From the NCBI GenBank assembly GCA_964533185.1, contig CAZHLD010000046.1, positions 1-24,020 of the forward strand: DNA of 24,020 nt. Reading direction: 5' to 3'. The number at the start of each line of letters is the position of its first letter. Position 1 is the first letter of the stretch. The position numbers were made by a program, and so were the translations under genes. Positions 15,502 to 22,842 of this stretch are shown in pieces. Below the pieces are notes generated by a model that searched no databases, was not told the origin of the DNA, and saw nothing but the letters and a program-made list of their open reading frames with translations. The stretch comes from CAZHLD01 sp964533185. Lineage in GTDB: Bacteria > Acidobacteriota > Terriglobia > Acidiferrales > UBA7541.

Positions 15502-15543
15502 GATTCCTACCGATGGCCGCTTGCGGGTTTGATCTGCTCGTTT

Positions 15544-15587
15544 GGGCACGCCCTGGCGTGCCCGTGTAATGGCGGCTTCATGCCGCC
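15544..15587. repeat. Two adjacent hairpin repeats
   Basis: GGGCACGCC-CT-GGCGTGCCC (15544-15563) is a perfect 9-bp stem; GGCGGC-TTCAT-GCCGCC (15571-15587) is a perfect 6-bp stem. Neither is followed by a T run, so they are better explained as dispersed palindromic repeats than as terminators. Confidence 0.6.
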
Positions 15588-15619
15588 ACTCGTCACTTCC
15601 GGAATGCCCTTCCACCAAC

Positions 15620-15645
15620 TTGCGTGAGTCCCCTTGGGCACGCAA
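15620..15645. promoter_or_regulatory. Inverted repeat upstream of the lipid operon
   Basis: TTGCGTG (15620-15626) and CACGCAA (15639-15645) are exact inverted copies 12 bases apart, about 205 bases before the first operon gene. It could be an operator or just part of the repeat cluster. No convincing -35/-10 pair for the operon was found nearby. Confidence 0.3.
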
Positions 15646-15703
15646 ACTTAGCACTCTCCGCCCCCCTCCGCAAGCACCGCCATCTCCACTATCTCTATGT
15701 ACG

Positions 15704-15721
15704 GGCGGGCTTTAGCCCGCC
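15704..15721. repeat. Palindromic repeat GGCGGGC-TTTA-GCCCGCC
   Basis: A perfect 7-bp stem with a TTTA loop, clearly related in sequence to the palindrome at 15444-15460. No T-rich tract follows on either strand. Confidence 0.6.
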
Positions 15722-15734
15722 ACATTTCCTCTCC

Positions 15735-15802
15735 GTCATCCTGAGGGCATCCGACCCGGAGGCCCGATCGAAGATTCCGGCCCTGCCGAAAAGGATCTCA
15801 GG
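15735..15802. repeat. Dispersed GTCATCCTGAG...GATCTCAGG element
   Basis: The segment starts GTCATCCTGAG and ends AAGGATCTCAGG, so CCTGAG (15740-15745) and CTCAGG (15797-15802) are inverted. It belongs in style with the GTCATTCCGAG element at 7727. Any reading frame across it is incidental. The rest of 15803-15869 shows nothing recognisable. Confidence 0.5.
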
Positions 15803-15869
15803 CCGCCCACCCGACCACGCAATGTGCGTCGCTCCCCTCCCCGGCCCCTTCACACCGCCCAAAAACAAA

Positions 15870-15897
15870 ACGGCCCGGCAATCTCTCGCCGGGCCGT
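15870..15897 (-). terminator. Intrinsic terminator of the S9 peptidase gene
   Basis: On the minus strand ACGGCCCGGC and GCCGGGCCGT form a perfect 10-bp stem with an eight-base loop, directly followed by TTTTGTTTTT (15869-15861). It begins 37 bases after the peptidase stop codon and separates that gene from the lipid operon. Between stop and stem lies a low-complexity CTGACAACTGAAGACTGAC-type stretch (15907-15932). Confidence 0.9.
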
Positions 15898-15934
15898 CTC
15901 TCCTCTCTGACAACTGAAGACTGACAACTGACGA

Positions 15935-18010
15935 CTATTGATCCTTCACCATCCACTTCTCAAACCAGTAGCGCAAATACAACTGCGTCCTCATGAAGTT
16001 CGACGGCTTCGACGTCGTCCCGTGAAACTCCTCATTAAACCGGATCATCGCCGTCGGCACTTTGCGCACCTTCAGCGCCTCGTAGAACTCCTCCGTCTGC
16101 GGAATCGGTGTGCGCAGGTCGTTCACGCCGGTCATCAGCATGGTTGGAGTCTTCACGTTCCCGACGTACATCAGCGGTGACCTCTGCAAATGCTCGCTTG
16201 GGTCTTCCCACGGCAGCTTCTTAAAATTGCGGTACCACGACGCTCCGTCGGTCGTCCCCACGAACGAGACCCAGTTAATCACCGGGCAGTTTGACGACGC
16301 CGCGCGGAATCGGTCCGTATGCCCCACGATCCACGCCGTCAGCACGCCTCCGCCCGAGCAGCCATAGACAAACAGGTTGCGCGTGTCCACGTACCCTTTT
16401 GCAATCACCGTGTCCACGCCCGCCATCAGGTCGTCGTAGTCTTTGCTCGGGTAGGCATTGTTGATGGCGTTGCCAAACGTGGTGCCGTAGCCCGACGACC
16501 CGCGCGGGTTCGTGTACAGCACCACGTACCCGTTGGCCGCGTGCTCCTGCCAGCCGAAGTTGAACTCCACGCCGTACATCGCGTGCGGCCCGCCGTGAAT
16601 CGTCAGCATCAGCGGATATTTCTTCGACGCATCAAAGTCCGGCGGCTTGATCACCCATCCCTGGATCTTCCATCCGTCCGCCGACGTGTACCAGACCTCC
16701 TCCACGTCGCCCAGCTTCACGTCGCCCAGCACGTCCTGGTTCACCGCCGTCAGCGTCTTCAGCTCCGGCTTCGCCAGATTGAAGATCGCCACTTCGCCCG
16801 GCACGTAGTTGCTCGACACCGTCCCCACCGCCTGACCATTCGCGCTCACGTCGCTCACATTCAGTTGGTGGTTCCCTTGCGTTACCTGGCGCGCGTCTCC
16901 CTTCGTCGAAGCGAACCACACGTTTCGCGTGCCCTTGTCTTCGGTCGTGAAGTAGACCCCGCTCCCGTCCGGCGCCCAGTTCATCTGCTGCGGCGAGCGG
17001 TCGAGCGTTGCGGTCAGCACGCGCGGGTTCGACCCATCAATCCCCATCACCGAGAGCTTCGAGTCCCGGTACGTGTCCTCCGTCCAGTCATACCCCGTGT
17101 ACGCCACCCACTTCCCATCCGGCGACACCGTTGGGTTCGAGTCCGGCCCTTTGTGCTTCGTCAACTGCCGCACGCTCTTGTCCGCCACGCTCACCGCATA
17201 AATCTCCGACTCCCTCCACTGATACTCCCAATCGTTTTCCCTCAGCCCGCTGAACAAGATTTCTTTCCCATCCGGCGTCCACGAAATCCCTCCGCCGCCG
17301 CCAAATCCAAACCCTCCTCCGCCGTGGTCGTACTCGCCGCTGGTCAACTGCCGCGGCGACCCGCCCGACGCCGGCACCACGAAAATGTGCGTGTAGCCCT
17401 CTTCCAGAAATCCAATCTGGTCCCGCCGGTACACCAGCCGCTCGATAATCCGCGGGTTTTCCGTCCACTTCGCGCCTTCCGGCCGCGCCGGCATCTTGAT
17501 GGTCCACGACTCGCGCTTCGGCGCCAGCATCGTGAACCCGATCCACTGGCTGTCCGGCGACCACACCAGGTTGCCCGGCGAATTGTCCACGTGCGTAATC
17601 TGCGTCACCGCGCCCTCGGCGTCCATCCACCGCACATAGATTTGCGTCCCGCGCGGCTGCCCATCGGCCAGGTACGCAATCCGCGTCCCGTCCGGCGACC
17701 ATCGCGGCGAGCTCCCATCCACTAGCATCCGGTTTCTCGATCCATCCGCGTTCATAATCCAGATCGAGTTCCGCTGCCGGTCGTTCACCTTGTCCCGCCA
17801 GCCCCGCGCATAGACAATCTGTTTCCCGTCCGGCGAAATCTGTGGCGCGTTCACACTTTCCATTTCCCAGTACATCTCCAGGGTGAGCTTCTGCTTCCCC
17901 TCTGGCATCCCACTCGACGTGCTCTGCGCCGCCGCGCCCGCCACCATCACCAGCGCCAGACAAGCCATTGCCATGCACACCGCCATCTGCATCCTCAAGT
18001 TCCGCGCCAT
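15935..18010 (-). CDS. Secreted S9 family prolyl oligopeptidase-like peptidase
   Basis: 691 residues from the ATG at 18010, which has a strong AAGGAGGACAGG ribosome site. Residues 1-29 are a signal peptide ending AGAAAQS. About 45-430 is a TolB/WD40-like propeller with repeated SPDGK/SPDG(S/T) blades (ISPDGKQIVYA, SPRWSPDGTRIAYL, VSPDGKWVAYTG). About 440-691 is the alpha/beta-hydrolase domain with Ser552 in YGCSGGG, Asp631 in GVNDLRTP and His663 in EEFHG. It should cut short peptides in the periplasm or outside. A glycine-rich loop (GGGGFGFGGGGG) interrupts the propeller. GCSGGG differs slightly from the usual GxSYGG nucleophile elbow but keeps the triad. It has its own terminator and is independent of the lipid operon. 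Confidence 0.93.
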   Translation of the reverse strand: MARNLRMQMAVCMAMACLALVMVAGAAAQSTSSGMPEGKQKLTLEMYWEMESVNAPQISPDGKQIVYARGWRDKVNDRQRNSIWIMNADGSRNRMLVDGSSPRWSPDGTRIAYLADGQPRGTQIYVRWMDAEGAVTQITHVDNSPGNLVWSPDSQWIGFTMLAPKRESWTIKMPARPEGAKWTENPRIIERLVYRRDQIGFLEEGYTHIFVVPASGGSPRQLTSGEYDHGGGGFGFGGGGGISWTPDGKEILFSGLRENDWEYQWRESEIYAVSVADKSVRQLTKHKGPDSNPTVSPDGKWVAYTGYDWTEDTYRDSKLSVMGIDGSNPRVLTATLDRSPQQMNWAPDGSGVYFTTEDKGTRNVWFASTKGDARQVTQGNHQLNVSDVSANGQAVGTVSSNYVPGEVAIFNLAKPELKTLTAVNQDVLGDVKLGDVEEVWYTSADGWKIQGWVIKPPDFDASKKYPLMLTIHGGPHAMYGVEFNFGWQEHAANGYVVLYTNPRGSSGYGTTFGNAINNAYPSKDYDDLMAGVDTVIAKGYVDTRNLFVYGCSGGGVLTAWIVGHTDRFRAASSNCPVINWVSFVGTTDGASWYRNFKKLPWEDPSEHLQRSPLMYVGNVKTPTMLMTGVNDLRTPIPQTEEFYEALKVRKVPTAMIRFNEEFHGTTSKPSNFMRTQLYLRYWFEKWMVKDQ

Positions 18011-18076
18011 CCTGTCCTCCTTGTTCGTCTCCACCACAGGTTTTTGCGCCCGCCAATCTACCACACGCTCAGTAGG

Positions 18077-18094
18077 ACAGGCATTCCTGCCTGT
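18077..18094. repeat. Hairpin repeat ACAGGCA-TTCC-TGCCTGT
   Basis: A perfect 7-bp stem with a four-base loop, 66 bases upstream of the peptidase start codon. It is not followed by a T run. It sits next to the 64-bp tandem duplication and probably belongs to the same repeat-rich block. Confidence 0.55.
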
Positions 18095-18106
18095 GCAACG
18101 CATCGT

Positions 18107-18234
18107 AGCCTGCTCCGGCAATAGCTTGCACGGTTTCTGTGTCCCGGACGGTCTTGCGGGGCGATGCCGGAGCCTGCCCCGGCAATAGCTTGCCCGGTTT
18201 CTGTGTCCCGGACGGTCTTGCGGGACGATGCCGG
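18107..18234. repeat. 64-bp tandem duplication
   Basis: Two head-to-tail copies, 18107-18170 and 18171-18234, each starting AGCCTGC(T/C)CCGGCAATAGC and ending CGATGCCGG, differ at three positions (T/C, A/C and G/A). The unit is not a multiple of three and shows no coding signal. It lies 97-224 bases upstream of the S9 peptidase start, so a regulatory effect is possible. Confidence 0.85.
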
Positions 18235-18354
18235 AGCGCCGCCTTCCAGCCGGCCACCGCCTCCTACGGCTTCTTCGACGCTCGCGCCCTCTCCGCGGTT
18301 TCCACCGCGCTGTCAAGCTCCGAACCCTGCGCCTGAGATTTTCCAACCGCGAAT

Positions 18355-18513
18355 AACTGCGAACTGGCCATTTCCGGCAATGAAAACGAAGTGCTCGACC
18401 TGGCCGTGCTACACGCCGTCACCAGTCACGGTCATAAGGACACGCCCGCGCTGCGGGAACAACTCCGCTCGATGCTGAAGGATGAGCCGGAAGCGCGCGC
18501 CGCAACCGCTTGA
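18355..18513 (+). pseudogene. 5'-truncated small protein gene (DUF1059-like)
   Basis: A frame from 18355 to TGA 18511-18513 encodes 52 residues with a natural-looking sequence: NCELAISGNENEVLDLAV, HAVTSHGHKDTP and ALREQLRSMLKDEPEA. It resembles small DUF1059-type proteins in having VLxxAxxHxxxxHG followed by LREQLRSML. There is no ATG, GTG or TTG before the conserved part, and a TGA lies a few codons upstream (near 18334), so the first residues and the start appear lost, perhaps replaced by the adjacent repeat block. It is the only plausible coding on the plus strand in 18011-18675. From 18514 to 18675 I see only the palindrome CGGTTAACCG (18658-18667). Confidence 0.5.
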
Positions 18514-18675
18514 CGGGCTGATAGATTGTTAGGAAGCGGTAGGGAGTTACCTACGAAGGGGAAGTGTGGCCCGGAGGCGTTGCTGGACTCTGCTGCGACC
18601 CGCGGTGGAAATAGCCGATACTTGATGCGGTGAGCAAGCGCAAGAGAAGCCGACTGCCGGTTAACCGCCGCTACA

Positions 18676-19557
18676 CTACATCAGTTCTTCGACCAGGGAT
18701 TGAAACAGTGCGGGATCGGCGGGCAACGGCTGCCGGACCAGCGCCCCGCGCTGATAGGCAGGTTCGCTATCCTCGTAGGTGGGCTGAAGGTCTTTGTAGA
18801 AGAGTCCGATGGGAATGCGGTCGCCCCATTCAAAGGATTTGTCGAGCGCAGCCTTGGAGTTGTCGGGAGAGTATCCGGCTTCGTCCTCGAGTTTGTAGAT
18901 GCGCTTTTTGAACCAGGGATAGGTGTTCAGCATGTTGTAGGTCACGCACGGACTGAAGACATCAATCAACGCGAACCCTTTGTGGCGGATGCCAGCGGCA
19001 ATCAAATCGGCCATCTGGCCCGGGTCGCCGGAAAAGCCGCGGGCGATATACGTGGCGCCGGAAACCAGGGCAAGAGCAATGGGATTGATGGGTAGCTCGA
19101 CGTTGCCGCGCGGAGTGGATTTCGTGCGCATCTCCTTCATCGTGGTGGGCGAGGCCTGGCCGGTGGTGAGGCCGTAGACCTGGTTGTCCATCACCACGTA
19201 GGTGAGGTCGAGGTTGCGACGCATGGCGTGAATGAAATGGCCGATGCCAATCCCATAGCCATCGCCGTCGCCGCCTGTGATCACCACCTTGAGGTCGGTG
19301 TTGGCCAGTCTGATCCCCGTGGCTACGGCAACGGCGCGGCCGTGCAGTGAGTGAACTCCGTAGGCGTGGACGTACCCGGGCAGGTTGGACGAGCACCCGA
19401 TCCCCGACACCACCACCAGGTCCTTGGGCGCCACCGCGGCTTTCGCCGCCGCCATCTTCACGGCCTTCAGGACGCTGAAGTCGCCGCACCCCGGACACCA
19501 GTCGGGATCCACCGGCCCGGCGTAAGTCTCGATCGGAAGTTCAACGATGGTCGCCAC
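18676..19557 (-). CDS. korB: 2-oxoacid:ferredoxin oxidoreductase, beta subunit
   Basis: 293 residues that bind thiamine diphosphate: GGDGDGYGIG (95-104), then VVMDNQVYGLTTGQ, with the iron-sulfur-related CPGCG at 21-25. Together with the alpha subunit it oxidatively decarboxylates a 2-oxoacid (2-oxoglutarate is most likely for this KorAB type) to acyl-CoA with reduction of ferredoxin in the cytoplasm. Translation starts at GTG 19557; the alpha stop TAG, nine bases away, is part of the AGGAGGAG ribosome site, so the two are translated together. It is close to the short (about 290-residue) bacterial form. I saw no separate ferredoxin (delta) subunit next to it. Confidence 0.93.
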   Translation of the reverse strand: MATIVELPIETYAGPVDPDWCPGCGDFSVLKAVKMAAAKAAVAPKDLVVVSGIGCSSNLPGYVHAYGVHSLHGRAVAVATGIRLANTDLKVVITGGDGDGYGIGIGHFIHAMRRNLDLTYVVMDNQVYGLTTGQASPTTMKEMRTKSTPRGNVELPINPIALALVSGATYIARGFSGDPGQMADLIAAGIRHKGFALIDVFSPCVTYNMLNTYPWFKKRIYKLEDEAGYSPDNSKAALDKSFEWGDRIPIGLFYKDLQPTYEDSEPAYQRGALVRQPLPADPALFQSLVEELM

Positions 19558-19566
19558 GCTCTCCTC

Positions 19567-21543
19567 CTACCGAATCGGCTGCCAGGAATAGGTCGAGCCG
19601 GTTTCCACTCCGACCCGCAGTTCGCCGTGCTTCTCGCCGGAATCGCGCGAGACAATCTCGACCAGCCACAGGGGCTCGACGGCGCTGTTGCCATTCGTTT
19701 TCACGATTCGTCCGGGGCGCACATCCTCATTCAAGTGCACCCGGACGTAGTGGTAGGCAATCTCGCGGGCTTCTGCCGGGGTAACGTCGAGCGACCGCGG
19801 CCGCCCCTCGAGAATGGCGCGCACCTGCTCGACGATCTCGCGCGGCTCGAAAGGCTCGCCGTCGTACTTCAGGATGCGCTCGCTCACGGTGTGGCCCGTT
19901 TCGGCGCGGAGGTGGCGAGCGAACTGGCCCGTGGCATTGAGCTCGATGCAAATGGTGCGCTTGCAGCGCGCCAGGATTTCGATGGCCTCGCGGCTGTGGA
20001 ACGGCAGCAGGTACTTGAAGTGGAGTAGATTGGCGCGGATGCCGGCGGCCGCCAATGGCTGCAGCGCCTCGTGAATCACGCCCCACGTGGATCCCCAGCC
20101 GATCAGCGTGACGTCGGCCTCAGCCGGACCTTCGAGCCGCGGCGCGGGAAGCTCGCTCAGGGCCAGTGCCAGTTTCTTCATGCGCTTCTCGGCGATTTTG
20201 CGGCGCACCGCCGAGTTGGTAAAAACGTCGCTGATCAGGATGCCTTCCTCGTCGTGCTCATCCGTGGCCGCCACATGGACGGTGTTTGCCGTGCCGGGGA
20301 GGGCGCGCGGCGATATGCCCGAGGGCGTGAAGGCATAGCGCTTGTACCTGCCGTTCTCGCCGTTCCAGGAGGTCAGCAGCTCTCCGCGGTCAATGGGTAC
20401 CGAGGCGCGGAGGTCTTCCGGTTCGATCGTCTCGGGATGCTCGGAGACCAGCAGGTCGGAAATCAGGATGACGGGGAGCTGGTATTTTTCCGCCAGGTTG
20501 AAGGCTTCCACGGTGCTGTCAAAGCAGTCGCGGGTATCCCGCGGGGCGATGATGATGCGCGGGAAATCGCCCTGCGAAGCGCCGTAAACCTGGTTCAGGT
20601 CGCCTTGTTCGGTCTTGGTGGGAATGCCTGTGGACGGGCCGCCGCGCTGCACCTCGACGATCACGACCGGGGCTTCGATCATGCCTGCCTGGCCGATGGC
20701 TTCGGTCATCAGAGCAAAGCCGCCTCCCGAAGTGCCGCACATGGCGCGGACGCCGGCAAAGCCCGCGCCGATGGCCATGTTCACCACGGCCAGTTCGTCC
20801 TCGCATTGCTTCACGACCACGCCGCAGCGCTCGCCGTGCGCCGCCATCCAGTGGAGGATGGCCGAGGCGGGAGTCATCGGATACGCCGAATAAAACTTGC
20901 ATCCGGCCGCCACGGCTCCCAGGCTGAAGGCTTCGTTGCCCGTGACGAAGGGCCGACGGCGGCGCGAAAACTTCCACTCGCAGCCCAGCGGCACAAAGTG
21001 CTCCTGCGCGTAGTCGTACCCCGTGCGCACCAGCTTGACGTTCTGGTCCACGATGCCCTGGCCCTTGTGAGCGAAGGTGTCTGACAGGACCTCGGCGGCC
21101 ATCTGGAAATCGAGCCCCGCAAGAAAAAGGAGGGCACCCAGCGCTACCGTGTTCTGCATCACCGGCTGGACCACGCCAAAGGGTTTGGTCAGCTCCCGGA
21201 TGGGAAGTGGAGCCGCCAGAACGGTCTCGCGCAAGGGGATATTACAGCGCAGCTTGTCGGAGTTGAAGAGAATGACGCCGCCGGGTTCCACCTCCGGCGC
21301 ATGGCGTTCAATCGAGTCCTGGTTGAGGGCGATCAGGGCGTGCAGATGGTCGCCGTGCGAGGTGACTTTCTCCTGGCCCAGGCGGACGCGCAGCCAGATG
21401 TGCCCGCCCCGGATGATCGACTGGTAGCTGTTGTAGGCATAGACGTACAGACCCAGGCGAGCCGCTGTCTTTGCAAGGGTGTCGCCGGTTTTGTCCAAGC
21501 CGTCGCCGGCTGCGCCCCCGATGCCAATGGTGACCTCGGTCAT
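19567..21543 (-). CDS. korA: 2-oxoacid:ferredoxin oxidoreductase, fused gamma-alpha subunit
   Basis: 658 residues. The N-terminal gamma domain (about 1-175) has IGIGGAAGDGLDKTG and RGGHIWLRVR. The alpha domain starts at about 195 with EAFSLGAVAAG and the YPMTPAS signature (221-227), followed by GTSGGGFALMTEA and QRGGPSTGIPTKTEQGDL, typical of KorA/PorA. A C-terminal domain (about 470-600) includes IGWGSTWGVI. The gamma-alpha fusion and the length match the KorA type known from Mycobacterium tuberculosis. GGGGAGG lies seven bases before the ATG at 21543. Gene and neighbour form a two-gene operon behind a promoter at 21707-21736. Confidence 0.95.
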   Translation of the reverse strand: MTEVTIGIGGAAGDGLDKTGDTLAKTAARLGLYVYAYNSYQSIIRGGHIWLRVRLGQEKVTSHGDHLHALIALNQDSIERHAPEVEPGGVILFNSDKLRCNIPLRETVLAAPLPIRELTKPFGVVQPVMQNTVALGALLFLAGLDFQMAAEVLSDTFAHKGQGIVDQNVKLVRTGYDYAQEHFVPLGCEWKFSRRRRPFVTGNEAFSLGAVAAGCKFYSAYPMTPASAILHWMAAHGERCGVVVKQCEDELAVVNMAIGAGFAGVRAMCGTSGGGFALMTEAIGQAGMIEAPVVIVEVQRGGPSTGIPTKTEQGDLNQVYGASQGDFPRIIIAPRDTRDCFDSTVEAFNLAEKYQLPVILISDLLVSEHPETIEPEDLRASVPIDRGELLTSWNGENGRYKRYAFTPSGISPRALPGTANTVHVAATDEHDEEGILISDVFTNSAVRRKIAEKRMKKLALALSELPAPRLEGPAEADVTLIGWGSTWGVIHEALQPLAAAGIRANLLHFKYLLPFHSREAIEILARCKRTICIELNATGQFARHLRAETGHTVSERILKYDGEPFEPREIVEQVRAILEGRPRSLDVTPAEAREIAYHYVRVHLNEDVRPGRIVKTNGNSAVEPLWLVEIVSRDSGEKHGELRVGVETGSTYSWQPIR

Positions 21544-21706
21544 TGTGACGCCTCCCCGCGCGATCCGAAGAGATCCTCTTACTCAGGTGGATCGGGGAGT
21601 TTAGGTAGGCAGGCGTCCCCAAGGGATTGAAAGACCTAAGCGATACGATGCCCTCGACCCCAGCGCCCCGCTGCAACCTGAGCTATCGCCCCAGTTTGTG
21701 GCTGAG

Positions 21707-21736
21707 ATTAGACACCTCGGGGGCTATGGGTGTCAA
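21707..21736 (-). promoter_or_regulatory. Sigma-70-like promoter of the korAB operon
   Basis: On the minus strand a perfect -35 TTGACA (21736-21731) is separated by 18 bases from TCTAAT (21712-21707), five of six matches to the -10 consensus. Transcription would start near 21699 and leave a leader of about 155 bases before korA. That leader holds GGAGG for korA near its end and several short complementary stretches but no known riboswitch motif that I can name. Confidence 0.65.
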
Positions 21737-21758
21737 GGTGCACGGCGCGGGCCGCGGC

Positions 21759-22094
21759 TCAGGCCGCGGGGAACTCGTTCTCGGTGAATTCGGCAATCAG
21801 GGCGTCGAGGGAGCGGCGGTCGGCCTCGCTGACCGCCGTGAACTCGATGCCGATCCCGTCAGCGTCGCGGAAGCGCACGACACCATCCATGTCCGCCGGG
21901 GGGTTGGCGGTGAAATGCACATGTACCGGGGTGCCGGCCGGCAATTGCTCGGCGCACAGAAACAGCCCGTGCGTGCTGAGATTGCCGTGAGCCTGTTCCC
22001 GGCGCAGGGTCTGGTCGCCAACCCGAAGTTCCATCGGACAACTAAACAATGTGCGGGGTAAACCGCGAAGGTTCGGTCCTTCCACGGGAGCCAT
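21759..22094 (-). CDS. PilZ-like domain protein
   Basis: 111 residues from the ATG at 22094 (AGGAG about 14 bases upstream; a longer frame with an alternative start opens at 22142). The middle matches a PilZ barrel: the NxSxxG motif is NLSTHG at 38-43, then LFLCAEQLPAGTPVHVHF, VVRF and GIGIEFTAVSEADRRSLDALI at the end. The other half of the cyclic-di-GMP site, RxxxR, is not visible in the expected place (RVGDQTLRREQ), so it may bind the messenger weakly or serve as a protein-interaction module. It stands alone, upstream of the kor promoter. Its control may involve the inverted repeat at 22199-22224. Confidence 0.75.
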   Translation of the reverse strand: MAPVEGPNLRGLPRTLFSCPMELRVGDQTLRREQAHGNLSTHGLFLCAEQLPAGTPVHVHFTANPPADMDGVVRFRDADGIGIEFTAVSEADRRSLDALIAEFTENEFPAA

Positions 22095-22198
22095 CCTTTC
22101 CCGCTCTCCTGCACAGAGGGCGAAGGCCGCTTTCGGCAGCACTCCCGATTGCCCGGGCGTGCCACCGGAGGTTGGCCCGAGTCTAGCACGCTCTTCTG

Positions 22199-22224
22199 GT
22201 CAAAGAAAACTTCGGATCTTTGAC
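22199..22224. promoter_or_regulatory. Inverted repeat upstream of the PilZ gene
   Basis: GTCAAAGA (22199-22206) and TCTTTGAC (22217-22224) are exact inverted copies separated by ten bases, about 105 bases before the PilZ start. The arms are AT-rich within high-GC DNA. It could be an operator or a stem-loop. There is no T run to make it a terminator, and no clear promoter boxes accompany it. Confidence 0.4.
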
Positions 22225-22297
22225 ATGCCTGAGGGGAAAGAAGGCCTTCCTTTCGGCACTTTGAGCCGCGTTTCGTTTTCCCTCACCAGAAATAAAA

Positions 22298-22323
22298 ACG
22301 CCCCGAGACTTTTTCCGGAGCGT
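22298..22323 (-). terminator. Intrinsic terminator after the DUF2283 gene
   Basis: On the minus strand ACGCTCCG and CGGGGCGT pair over 8 bp (one G-U) around an A-rich loop and are followed by TTTTTATTT. It lies about 50 bases after the stop codon of the DUF2283 gene. Confidence 0.8.
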
Positions 22324-22373
22324 CCGTCCGATTGTTTCCCTTTGCCTGTCGAAGAGTGATTTTCAGGGTTCGC

Positions 22374-22589
22374 CTAGTCGCCTCGGCCAGACGGTACAGG
22401 CAGCGATTCAATTTCCAGCTTTCTCAAATCGAACTTCTTCGAGGCGTGGTCGATGTCGATCCCCACGATGTTTCCTTCCGCGTCAAAGTCCACCCCCAGC
22501 CCGTCCGCAATTTCGCGCGGCTCCGCGCTCGGCCTCGCGTTCAGGTCAATGTAGAGCGAGTCTGTCTCCGGGTAATACTGCAGCTTCAT
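22374..22589 (-). CDS. DUF2283 family protein
   Basis: 71 residues starting at the ATG 22589, which has AGGAGAAGG three bases upstream. The sequence MKLQYYPETDSLYIDLNARP, then VDFDAEGNIVGIDIDHAS and LRKLEIESLP is the complete DUF2283 domain, a small conserved beta-rich protein of unknown function found singly or near toxin-like genes. The glycine-rich end GRGD is short. It is framed by terminators on both sides (22298-22323 and 22657-22680), so it is transcribed on its own. Why an isolated copy is kept is not clear from the context. Confidence 0.9.
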   Translation of the reverse strand: MKLQYYPETDSLYIDLNARPSAEPREIADGLGVDFDAEGNIVGIDIDHASKKFDLRKLEIESLPVPSGRGD

Positions 22590-22656
22590 GAGCCTTCTCC
22601 TGCCTAGCGCTGCGTCCCTTTCATACTTTAGCGCTAGTAGTCGTCGAAAACAAAAA

Positions 22657-22680
22657 CGCCCCGCAGTTTCCCGCGAGGCG
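22657..22680 (-). terminator. Intrinsic terminator after the ATPase gene
   Basis: On the minus strand CGCCTCGC and GCGGGGCG form an 8-bp stem (one G-U) with an eight-base loop, followed by TTTTTG and TTTTC. It ends transcription from the ExeA-type ATPase gene, whose stop is at 22843. Confidence 0.8.
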
Positions 22681-22708
22681 CGTGCCTGACTCTGCCTTTC
22701 AACAACCG

Positions 22709-22725
22709 CCCCGACAGGGTCGGGG
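22709..22725. repeat. Palindrome CCCCGAC-AGG-GTCGGGG
   Basis: A perfect 7-bp GC stem with a three-base loop in the spacer between the ATPase gene and its terminator. It is not followed by T residues. It looks like another member of the dispersed palindromes of this genome. Confidence 0.6.
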
Positions 22726-22842
22726 TCCAAACAGCGGAGATGACTTCCCAGAACCCGTTCAGCCAGCCTTTGCGATTCTTGCGAATCGCCCAGGTTAAGC
22801 GCCGACCGACTCTGCCGCCAGCCGGTAACCGCGCGGGTGGTG

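Noticed and set aside
15544..15587. Rho-independent terminators upstream of the lipid operon
   Set aside because: The stems are strong but neither strand has a T run after them, unlike the clear terminators at 15870-15897, 22298-22323 and 22657-22680.
18107..18234. CRISPR array
   Set aside because: There are only two units, directly adjacent without spacers, and no cas genes are in the window; it is a simple tandem duplication.
18630..18911. Plus-strand frame starting at GTG 18630
   Set aside because: Most of it lies antisense inside korB, the composition is Arg-rich, and no family is recognisable.
21670..21692. tRNA-like sequence on the minus strand of the korA leader
   Set aside because: GGGGCGATAGCTCAGG resembles an acceptor and D-arm start, but no anticodon stem, GGTTCGA-type T-loop or matching 3' acceptor strand follows within 80 bases.
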